This document shows, piece by piece, positions 44,411 through 54,800 of a stretch of 64,000 nt of DNA. The DNA is taken from contig JAHQIY010000051.1 in the NCBI GenBank assembly GCA_019054805.1, positions 62,001 to 126,000 of the forward strand, read 5' to 3'. Under the pieces are notes generated by a model. That model was not told the origin of the DNA. It ran no database searches and saw only the letters and a list, made by a program, of their open reading frames with translations. Source of the stretch: Brachionus manjavacas (Eukaryota; Rotifera; Eurotatoria; Ploima; Brachionidae). The position numbers and the translations under genes were made by a program. The stretch's first letter is position 1; the number at the start of each line of letters is the position of its first letter.

Positions 44411-47400
44411 GGCTATGATCCATATAGTTATTTGGAACAATCCCGTGACGAATACAGCAAATATTATCGTGAAGCTAATGAAAAATTTTGGAAAAAAACC
44501 AAACGTCAGTCAGATGATGGACGGCTTAGATGGCCTGGTGACAGAACAATATGTAATTTGTACCTGAGAGTAGATCCACAGCTACATACCGAAATATTCA
44601 ATAATGAAGGAAACAAAGTAAACAAAAACGTGACAAGTTTAAAAACAAATTTTAAATTTTCATTCCAAACAAAGGACATGGATAAAACAACTACATTTTT
44701 GCTTTTCTACTTAAACAAGCATGTAGAAGCCCTCAACACAATCTACAATAGTCTACCATTCTACGATCAAAACAAAGAAAAATACTTAATAGGCCTTCAG
44801 TTCATGATTTATAGAACAAAAATAATAACCCAGGAGCAATGCCAAAACGGCACTGGTTTGTCACCGGAGGAGCTAAAATTGTGCGAGCCTTACTTGGATG
44901 TGTCAAGTTTTTTAAACTACGTCTCACTGGACAACTTTACAGACTTTTGTTTGTCTTACACATTTACAGCCCGTGATTTTACTGACGGGACACTGGGTCT
45001 GGCTTGGGTGGCCAAATTAGCAGGCAGTGTTGGTGGTGTTTGCGAAAAACGTCAAACATTGCAAGGTGTTGCCAAAAGTCTCAACAGTGGTATAGTGACA
45101 GTGGTTAATTATCAATCGAGAGTGCCCGAAGCTGTTTCTCAGATAACATTTGCACACGAAATAGGACACAATTTTGGCTCAGAACACGATCCTGACGATC
45201 CATCTTGCTCGCCCGGATCAAGCAGAGGTGGAAATTACATCATGAACAGACGTGCCACCACTGGCACTGACAAGAATAACAGAAATTTCTCGACATGCAG
45301 TCGGGATCAAATGGGAACCATTGTTCACAATCTAATTTCTGGGCCTAAATTCTGCTTCAAGCGTAAGATCTTAATTTTTTATAATAGATTCAATATTTTT
45401 TAAAATTAACAGTGTTCAATTTCTTTTAAAGTCATTTGACTTCACTTTAAATTTTGACATTGAAAATTGTAAATTTGAATTTTAGAACAATTTACTAAAG
45501 ATAATAAGATAAAAAGTCTTAAAACTATTAAATTAAAAAGACTTAATAATCAAAATAATGATAAAATAATTTTCTTGACTTAAAAAAATTTTCTATTTTT
45601 GTTTATTTTTAAATCTATTTTTGAATTGATGATCATTTCTACTACAACTACACTACTGCTATGTTAAACTTTTTTTACATTTTTTTAAATTTTAGTAAAT
45701 ATACAAAGGACAAAAAAAGAAAAAATGGCGATTTTTAGGAATTTTTCTTTTATTTTTAGAAAATTAAAATGAAAATTGAAAAAAATACGAAATTTTACGT
45801 AAATTTTTATTACAGTAGCGCTACGCCACATGGATTTTACGTAAATTTACGTCAAATTACGTTAATTTACGTAATTTTACGTAAAAAAAAGTAAATTTAC
45901 GTAAATTAACGTAAAGATAGAAAAGTAAAATTACGTTTATTAACGTAAAATAACGTAAATTTACGTTATTTTACGTAAAATTACCATAAAATGTAAAACG
46001 GCCAAAAAACAGTCGAAAATTCAATATTTTAGACGATTTTTTTGAAAATTTGAATTTTCTGAGTTTTTTAACTAAAATTTTCAAAAAAGTAAATTTACGT
46101 AAATTTTCGTAAAATTTCATTTTTTTACCAGGTAAAATTTGGTAAAATTTGGTAAATTTTCGTAAAATTTCGTAAAAAAAAGTAAAAAAATGTAAATTTC
46201 TCAGATTTTATTTATTTCTTTAGTTTCTAAGTTTTAATTTCTGTTTATAAAGATAATACAATGAAAAAAACACAAAAGTTTATGTCTATACTTATTTTTT
46301 TGCAGCTGCTCTATCGGTTTTCATACTGTTCGTTGCATTAAACCAGGCCGTACTAAAATCACTTTTAGACGGAACAAACTTTTTCAAATTAGCTTAAGAA
46401 AATTATTTATTTTATGAACAAACACGAGTTAAAAGTTTAATTTACCTTTGATTTCCAAAAACAATTTATCATCTTTTTTTTGATAAAATCCGATGATTTT
46501 GTTCAAATCATCCGGGAATTTTTCCTTCAACTTTTTACGAAGCTCGTTAGTAAAATCTTTTTGAGTGTCTAAAAATTAAAATTTTCTTTAAATTAAGCTT
46601 TATCTTCAATTTATTTTTACATATGTTTGAGAGTTCATTCATGACGTAAATTTACGTAAAATCCATGTGGCGTAGCGCTACTGTATAAAAAATTTGAAAA
46701 ATGGTAAATTTTAGTAAAGTCAAGTTACTTTTTGTCTTTGAAGAAACTTTTAAAAATTAGTTTTTTTTTTGCATAATTCCGTTTAATTAAAATATGTATT
46801 GTATAAATATAATATGTACCCCGTGAAAAGTTAAAAAAAAATGTTATTGAACTACCAGTGATTTAGGCTGCCTAATTTTGTGACCGTGATGTATAACCGA
46901 TTTCGCAGACCAACACTTAAATTGAAAAAAATTGAAAAAAAGAAAATAAAAAATTATAAGTTTGAATTTTTTAAAAACTAATAAGATATAGTTTATGCTC
47001 AAATGAAAAATCAAGCTTTATAATTAATAATTTGTTTATGTTTTAATAGCTTTTGTTATAATTCTTAACATTTTTTACTTAAAATGAACTTTTATTTATT
47101 TTTTTATTTGTTTTTTCTCTTGTAAAGTAAAGTATTTCTTCTCTTATTGATTTTTGATATGATCTACTTGGATAATATTAGTTGAATTCATCTTTCAGAT
47201 AAAAAATAATGTGATAACCAAATAGAAAAGTGAACTTGTGAGCAATTTATTTTAAATTGTATAAAATTCTATAAAAATATGAAACTTAAAATTTGTTTAT
47301 ATATTTTTTTAAATTTATGTAAACTAATATTCACTTTGAAAAAGCATTTAATGTTTTATTTGAACAAAATTGCTCCCAACTTCACTCTCTCATAGTCAAC

Positions 47401-50400
47401 AATTTATTTTTTAATATTGGAATTATTATAGATTGTAAATGGAGAAAAAACTTATTATCAATTATTTTTTTGTATTCAGAAATATTTGTTGTTGATGGAA
47501 AAAAAATACAAATCAGCGCCAAAACGATTTATTTTTTCAAAATTTTTAAATTTTTATTTTTTCTTTTTTGTTTAAAAAAAAAAAAATACAAATTTTTCAG
47601 CCATAGTGTTTTAAAAAGAAATTTTCCTCATTTTTTTATAGAGTACAGTGGTTCGTTATGTGGAAATGGCATAGTTGAAGAAGGCGAGGAATGTGATTGT
47701 GGTTATGGAACAGATTGTAAGGAAGCATGTTGCATTGACGCTAGCCAAGAAATAAACAAATGTAAGCTGAGGCCAGGAAAAGCGTGCAGCCCGAGCCAAG
47801 GTCCATGCTGTGACAACTCTTGCAATTTCGCCTCGCAAAACACCATTTGCATGAACAGCAACGAGTGCTTGAAAAATGTTTTTTGTTCCGGTAAGAACGC
47901 TTCATGTCCCCGCGACGATCCAGTATTTTTCAAAGCGGACAAAACCGAGTGCAATTCGGGTACCCAAGTTTGCAGATCGGGAATATGCTCCGGGTCAATA
48001 TGTGAAAAATACGAAATGAAGCAGTGTTTTATAGAAGGCGACCTAAAAGACAAAACCCAAGACAAGTCAATTTTATGCCATTTAGCATGCATTGGTCAAA
48101 AAACCGGACACATTTGCACTGACTCATTTGAAATAGCCGAAATGAAAAACAAAAACAATTCAAATGGATTAATTCTAAAACCAGGCTCGCCATGTGTCGG
48201 CACCCAGGGCTACTGTGACATATTCTCGAAGTGCAGAGCCGTTGACGCCGAAGGACCTTTGGTCCGGCTTAAAAACGTGCTCCTAGATCCAAAAACTTTG
48301 TCTTCTATTCGCATGTGGATAACAACCTATTGGTGGGCAGCCTCTCTCATTGTGGTCGGACTCATTGTGTTCATGATAGCTTTCATCAAAGTCTGCTCGG
48401 TGCACACACCGTCAAGTAATCCGCGCAAACCACCAGCCCTCAAGATAACCGAGACTCTGAGAAGACCAATAAAAAGGGTTGGTAACTTTTTTTAAGCTTT
48501 TGCAGACTTGTTTTTGGATCACAAGTTCAAGTCTAAGTCAAGATTGTGAAACTCAGTACAAAAGAACAGAACAAAATAAGAAAAAATCTTGTTTTTGTAG
48601 GTTAAAAAATAATCATTGACTTGAAAAAAAAATTTAGTAATTGATTTCACTTGAAAAATTCTAAAAGTATAAATGTAAGAAATTTACTTGAATTGAAAAA
48701 ATAAGTAATCGATTTTACTTGAAAATGGGTAAGAGACAAAATTATCCCGTTTTTTTATCCCCAAAAAAAATAAGAAATATGTAACGAAAAATTAAAAAAA
48801 AAAATTTAAGTATTAAAGATTAATTCCAAAATTGAAAAATAATAAAAAAAATGGATTATTTTAAAGTTTTTATAGGAATAAAAAAAGTTAAATTGATTTA
48901 AAAATGTTAAAATATGTTTTAAAAAAGTGCACGTAAAATTGGTTGGTTTTGTGAAATTCAGTACAAATTGATAAAAAGAACAGAAAAAAATGTACTAAAA
49001 TTGAATAACTTTTTTCTTAAAGGTTTGAACTTATTTTTGTAAATGCATCATAGTGCAACATTCAAAGTTGCATCAAAAATTAGCAGACTTTTACAGTTGA
49101 TGCAACTTTGAATGTTGCTGCATTCACATAATTAATTTCAAACAAATAGAAAAAAAGTTATTTAATTTTTTTACACTTTGTTCTGTTCTTTTGAACTGAA
49201 CTTCACAGAACCAAATTGTTTGATTTTTTGTGTTTGAATTGAAAAGATTGAAAAAGTGTGATGTTTTAGATTTTTTTACTGTTTCAAAAAAATACAATTT
49301 TAAGTTTATATTGCAAGCATTTTTATATATTTTTATTTGGAATTTTGAAAAAAAATATTGAAAATTCTTTCTTAACTCTTAAACAATTCATTTATTTATT
49401 AATTTTTATTTTTGCCAAGCAAATGCTCCTTCAGAATAAAAATACATGAAAAAACATGAAAAAAAAAAGTTAATAATATAAAATAAAATAAAATTAAAAA
49501 AAAAAGATAAATAATTCATTAGATTAAATTTTATATTCAATCGATGAAAATAAAGTTATTTAATAGAATGCCTATTTGTCGAAACTGATATAAAAATTAG
49601 TGAATAATTTTTTTTTTTTTGAAGGAGCTTTATAAATAGCATTTGCTCTGATCTAGTTGATTTGGTACTACCATTTCAAAAATCCCTAATACCCAAATAC
49701 GTTCTCTACTTAAATCTTTGCCTTTCAGCATAAATGATAAAAATTAAAGAAATTAAAAAATAAAAAAAATTAAAATTAATTTTTCACCCTTCAAGTGTTT
49801 GACTTTGGGGAACAAAGAATTGTTCCAGTAACAGGTGAACCAAAGTTTACCTAAGCGACTAGACCCGAAAGACTTTGTTTTCTTCTTAAATTCTTAAATT
49901 CTTAAATTTTTGGGTTTAGTGATAATTTCCTTTCGTTTGTTGCATTTTAACAAATACTTTATTTATGAAAAATGGAAAACAGAGCGTAGATAGTTTTTTA
50001 AACTACAAATATTATCTTTAAGGATCATCATATCACAAACCCAAAGTCAAATTTTATAAAAAACTCTAAGTTTTTCAAGTTTAGTTATAAAAATCTGTAA
50101 TATTTTATTTAACGGAAGCGGATAATCATTGAGATAGTAGTAGTAGTAGTAGTAGTTTTGACTGTAGCTGGCTAGCCAGCGAGTGTGCTGATAAGGCACA
50201 CTATGACAGCTGATGTGATTGATTGCTGCTCATCCAGCAATCAATGCCTGCTTTAAAGCTGTTAACATTAGGGGCTTCAACTAATTGATTTGGCAGTGAG
50301 TTCCATATGTTAGCGGTTATGTTGAAAAAAAAGTTATCTCTATGATGGAGCCTCGAAATTTCTTTGTGATATTTGAAGCAGTGACCTCTTCCTAGGATTT

Positions 50401-51483
50401 TGGTGACATTAAAATTGTTTAATGTTTAACTTTTAATCTTAATTTTCGGAATAAATTTTTTGGCATAAACAAAATCAAGATATTTTTCTTATTTAACAAT
50501 TAAGCATTATTTTCTTTTTTTAAATCGTGATTTATTACTTATTTTAGAAAACGGGATAAATTGGCTGGAAATCTTGAAAATGCTAAAAGTATAAATTTAA
50601 GTAATTTACTTGAATTGAAAAAAAATAAGTAATTTTACTTAAAAATCAAATTTTATTTTGATTAATTAAAAGTAATTAATTGATTTTACTTGACTTGACT
50701 TGTAAGTTAAAAACAATTCTGCTTTTTGCGAATTCTCTGCATCAACAAAGCCAAACTATTTTTTCAGATAGGCGTCTTAAATGAACCAAGGTTTAATCCT
50801 ACGACTACAAATACAACTTTTTTCTCATAAATTGGTAAAATCTAATGCTAAACTAACTCTAAAAAAATTCAGACTAATGCTCCTTGTCAAAGTGGATTTA
50901 AAAATTAATTGCTAATTTTTTTTTTTTTAAGATTCCACATCCACACTGGCATCATCACCAAAGCCGCAATAAGTCCTCAGAAGGTTCTAAGCCAAGTCGA
51001 CAACAGGTCATAAACGAGAAGGCGTCTAAATATCAAAAAGAGGAAAAACCGGACAGAAAAAACAAAGAAGCGCTGCAAGCGATAAAAGTCCCGAGCAAAA
51101 AGAGGAATAGGAGCAATGAGCCGATTCATTACTACAGTCAGAATCATCCATTGCACCCGATAAAATCTGGTCATGAGAAAAAAGTGGGTAACAAATCTAA
51201 CAGATCGAAATCGGCCGAACAGGGTCAACACAGATTGGAACCCAAGAGGCTCGAAGAGACAAAGAGACAAAATCGCGAAAAAAAGACCAAACATAAGAGT
51301 ATGTCCCCAAAAAAGCACAAGTCAGATATAATAAGCAAAATGCCGAATGGAAAGGATAAAAATCAGAAAATGAGAAACAAATCAAGTACCGAGACATCCT
51401 CAATTGATGCATATACGTTCCGTTTATACAAAAGTCGATTATTTTCGCCAATTTGTAAATTAAAATCGCTTTATATAAAATAA
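44411..51483 (+). CDS. ADAM10 (Kuzbanian/SUP-17 type) metalloprotease, 3' exons, open
   Basis: A membrane-anchored metalloprotease; family members shed ectodomains, notably Notch. Exons 44411-45362, 47642-48481 and 50932-51483. Exon 1 begins at the prodomain/protease boundary with a KKTKR furin-like site, then RDFTDGTLGLAWVA, the zinc site HEIGHNFGSEHD (45155-45190) and a downstream NYIM Met-turn. Exon 2 has the disintegrin domain (GNGIVEEGEECDCGYGTDC), the cysteine-rich region (GSICEKYEMKQC, PGSPCVGTQGYCD), a transmembrane helix (ASLIVVGLIVFMIAFIKVC) and HTPSSNPRKPP, all as in ADAM10 rather than ADAM17. Exon 3 is a long Lys/Arg-rich tail. The join of exons 2 and 3 is ambiguous between two donors. 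Signal peptide and prodomain exons are not in the window, so the gene is partial here. Confidence 0.93.
45813..46683. mobile_element. 871-bp TA-flanked inverted-repeat element carrying gene fragments
   Basis: Ends CAGTAGCGCTACGCCACATG and its inverse, with inverted repeats of about 40 bp, flanked by TA (45811-45812 and 46684-46685). Block A has the uninterrupted site (ATTTTTATTATAAAAAAATTG). The left 400 bp are filled with overlapping TTACGTAA-type words. The right part contains two minus-strand exons. There is no transposase, so it is non-autonomous. TA duplication and CAGT ends fit the Tc1/mariner group. Confidence 0.9.
46292..46568 (-). pseudogene. Two captured exons inside the 871-bp element
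   Basis: Minus-strand exon 46568-46446 lies between an AATTTTTAG acceptor and an AAAG|GTAAAT donor and reads TQKDFTNELRKKLKEKF then PDDLNKIIGFYQKKDDKLF and LEIK. It joins in phase (one base carried over) to exon 46392-46292, after a TTCTTAAG acceptor, reading ANLKKFVPSKSDFSTAWFNA and ending SMKTDRAAAKK and a TAA stop. Together they give about 74 residues with no internal stop. No protein family is recognised. They look like the 3'-terminal exons of a host or autonomous-element gene copied into a non-autonomous element. Confidence 0.6.
48945..49212. mobile_element. Inverted-repeat element (MITE-like) in ADAM10 intron, copy B
   Basis: Equivalent of 24695-24959. The central 21-bp perfect arms are conserved (near 49057-49120). 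Confidence 0.6.
49385..49660 (-). mobile_element. LINE 3' UTR fragment, copy B
   Basis: Equivalent of 25130-25340, with GCCAAGCAAATGCTCCTTCAG. An additional segment around 49570-49640 ending TTGAAGGAGCTTTATAAAT is absent from copy A. Confidence 0.45.
50135..50410 (-). mobile_element. 5'-truncated LINE fragment with (TAG)n tail, copy B
   Basis: Equivalent of 25971-26245. Here the frame is continuous through DNFFFNITANIWNSLPN and NSFKAG, without the frameshift present in copy A. Confidence 0.75.
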
Positions 51484-51818
51484 TTTTTTTTTCATTTAAT
51501 ACCATTAATTTGGATAAATTTTTTAATGTAAATTTTATCAAATTTAAAAAAATAATAAAATATGATGTCGTCTCTTTAAATCTACCAAAAAATCATATTT
51601 TCTAAATTAAATAGCAAAAAAAGTAAATTTTGAATTGTATTTTTTTTTTAACAATAAAAAATAAAAAAAGACTTTGAAAAAAAATATTTTCTGTAACCTG
51701 GCCTAAATATTCTTTACCTAAGAAAGTGTTCCGTTATGCGGTACATTGAGATTAGCTTCCCAGTCACAAAAAAAACGATGATTAATCGATGAAAACTGAT
51801 AGATAAATCATTAATGAA
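51484..51818. other. 3' flank of ADAM10 copy B up to satellite array 3
   Basis: AT-rich, matches 27249-27645. Homology with block A stops at TTAATGAA, where array 3 begins in mid-unit. Confidence 0.7.
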
Positions 51819-54800
51819 TAGCCTGAACATTTTGTACTGACACCAAGTGTGCGTGTATGAAAAGTCTCCCTCCCATTTTTTCATCCGGACTTGGGACCGG
51901 CAATGGTATGGTTACGACTCAACAATCTGCCGACAAAGTTACTATGGGACGTTCATCATAAACAGCGCCACTCATCCGAGCACTTAAAGGCTGCGAACTC
52001 GGCAACTATTTAGACTAGCTTGGAACCACAAACCAAGCGTATCTATAGATGGATACAAGCATATCCAAAAAAGATACTTTACTTTTTTCACTAAGTACTA
52101 AGGGTCTGCCAGACACGTCATCAGCTCTTGCTTGTAAGCCTCCTTGCCCCGGCCGCTAGGCATCTGCATCTTCACCGCCCCTCCTCATTTTCTCATCCGG
52201 ACTTGGGACCGGCCTTAGGTAGAGTTAGCAGTTTAGGTTTTGATTTTTCGAAAATTTGATTTTCTTTATTTGACTATTTCTGAAAAAATAAAACAATCAA
52301 AAGAAGAAAATCTGAATTAGAATGAAAGTTCTCTTCCGAGAAAAACCAAAACAAAAAATGGAATAATAAATAATAAAATGTTTAATCTAAATAAAATTTT
52401 TAAAAAATATTTTCTTTTGTTAAAATGACATTTCGACTCTGACAAATATTTTTCTGTTTCCTAGCCTGAACATTTTGTACTGACACCAAGTGTGCGTGTA
52501 TGAAAAGTCTCCCTCCCATTTTTTCATCCGGACTTGGGACCGGCAATGGTATGGTTACGACTCAACAATCTGCCGACAAAGTTACTATGGGACGTTCATC
52601 ATAAACAGCGCCACTCATCTGAGCACTTAAAGGCTGCGAACTCGGCAACTATTTAGACTAGCTTGGAACCACAAACCAAGCGTATCTATAGATGGATACA
52701 AGCATATCCAAAAAAAGATACTTTACTTTTTTCACTAAGTACTAAGGGTCTGCCAGACACGTCATCAGCTCTTGCTTGTAAACCTCCTTGCCCCGGCCGC
52801 TAGGCATCTGCATCTTCACCGCCCCTCCTCATTTTCTCATCCGGACTCGGGACCGGCCTTAGGTAGAGTTAGCAGTTTAGGTTTTGATTTTTCGAAAATT
52901 TGATTTTCTTTATTTGACTATTTCTGAAAAAATAAAACAATCAAAAGAAGAAAATCTGAATTAGAATGAAAGTTCTCTTCCGAGAAAAACAAAAATAAAA
53001 AATGGAATAATAAAAAATAAAATGTTTAATCTAAATAAAATTTTTAAAAAATATTTTCTTTTGTTAAAATGACATTTCGACTCTGACAAATATTTTTCTG
53101 TTTCCTAGCCTGAACATTTTGTACTGACACCAAGTGTGCGTGTATGAAAAGTCTCCCTCCCATTTTTTCATCCGGACTTGGGACCGGCAATGGTATGGTT
53201 ACGACTCAACAATCTGCCGACAAAGTTACTATGGGACGTTCATCATAAACAGCGCCACTCATCTGAGCACTTAAAGGCTGCGAACTCGGCAACTATTTAG
53301 ACTAGCTTGGAACCACAAACCAAGCGTATCTATAGATGGATACAAGCATATCCAAAAAAAGATACTTTACTTTTTTCACTAAGTACTAAGGGTCTGCCAG
53401 ACACGTCATCAGCTCTTGCTTGTAAGCCTCCTTGCCCCGGCCGCTAGGCATCTGCATCTTCACCGCCCCTCCTCATTTTCTCATCCGGACTTGGGACCGG
53501 CCTTAGGTAGAGTTAGCAGTTTAGGTTTTGATTTTTTCGAAAATTTGATTTTCTTTATTTGACTATTTCTGAAAAAATAAAACAATCAAAAGAAGAAAAT
53601 CTGAATTAGAATGAAAGTTCTCTTCCGAGAAAAACAAAAATAAAAAATGGAATAATAAAAAATAAAATGTTTAATCTAAATAAAATTTTTAAAAAATATT
53701 TTCTTTTGTTAAAATGACATTTCGACTCTGACAAATATTTTTCTGTTTCCTAGCCTGAACATTTTGTACTGACACCAAGTGTGCGTGTATGAAAAGTCTC
53801 CCTCCCATTTTTTCATCCGGACTTGGGACCGGCAATGGTATGGTTACGACTCAACAATCTGCCGACAAAGTTACTATGGGACGTTCATCATAAACAGCGC
53901 CACTCATCTGAGCACTTAAAGGCTGCGAACTCGGCAACTATTTAGACTAGCTTGGAACCACAAACCAAGCGTATCTATAGATGGATACAAGCATATCCAA
54001 AAAAAGATACTTTACTTTTTTCACTAAGTACTAAGGGTCTGCCAGACACGTCATCAGCTCTTGCTTGTAAGCCTCCTTGCCCCGGCCGCTAGGCATCTGC
54101 ATCTTCACCGCCCCTCCTCATTTTCTCATCCGGACTTGGGACCGGCCTTAGGTAGAGTTAGCAGTTTAGGTTTTGATTTTTCGAAAATTTGATTTTCTTT
54201 ATTTGACTATTTCTGAAAAAATAAAACAATCAAAAGAAGAAAATCTGAATTAGAATGAAAGTTCTCTTCCGAGAAAAACAAAAATAAAAAATGGAATAAT
54301 AAAAAATAAAATGTTTAATCTAAATAAAATTTTTAAAAAATATTTTCTTTTGTTAAAATGACATTTCGACTCTGACAAATATTTTTCTGTTTCCTAGCCT
54401 GAACATTTTGTACTGACACCAAGTGTGCGTGTATGAAAAGTCTCCCTCCCATTTTTTCATCCGGACTTGGGACCGGCAATGGTATGGTTACGACTCAACA
54501 ATCTGCCGACAAAGTTACTATGGGACGTTCATCATAAACAGCGCCACTCATCTGAGCACTTAAAGGCTGCGAACTCGGCAACTATTTAGACTAGCTTGGA
54601 ACCACAAACCAAGCGTATCTATAGATGGATACAAGCATATCCAAAAAAGATACTTTACTTTTTTCACTAAGTACTAAGGGTCTGCCAGACACGTCATCAG
54701 CTCTTGCTTGTAAGCCTCCTTGCCCCGGCCGCTAGGCATCTGCATCTTCACCGCCCCTCCTCATTTTCTCATCCGGACTTGGGACCGGCCTTAGGTAGAG

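Larger units (their letters stand above)
45363..47641 (+). other. ADAM10 intron 1, copy B
   Basis: A 2.28-kb intron, about 0.9 kb longer than in copy A because of the 871-bp element at 45813-46683. Donor CAAGC|GTAAGA, acceptor TTTTTTTATAG. Confidence 0.85.
48482..50931 (+). other. ADAM10 intron 2, copy B
   Basis: A 2.45-kb intron with the same repeat fragments as copy A, plus about 80 bp of different sequence around 49570-49640 and a deletion of about 150 bp relative to 25525-25670. No gene. Confidence 0.7.

Noticed and set aside
53390-53430. Hammerhead ribozyme core on the minus strand of the satellite (CTGATGA ... GAAA)
   Set aside because: CTGATGACGTGTCTGGCAGA is followed by a short GTCT/AGAC stem, but GAAA does not directly follow a stem II of the required form and no matching stems I and III were found.
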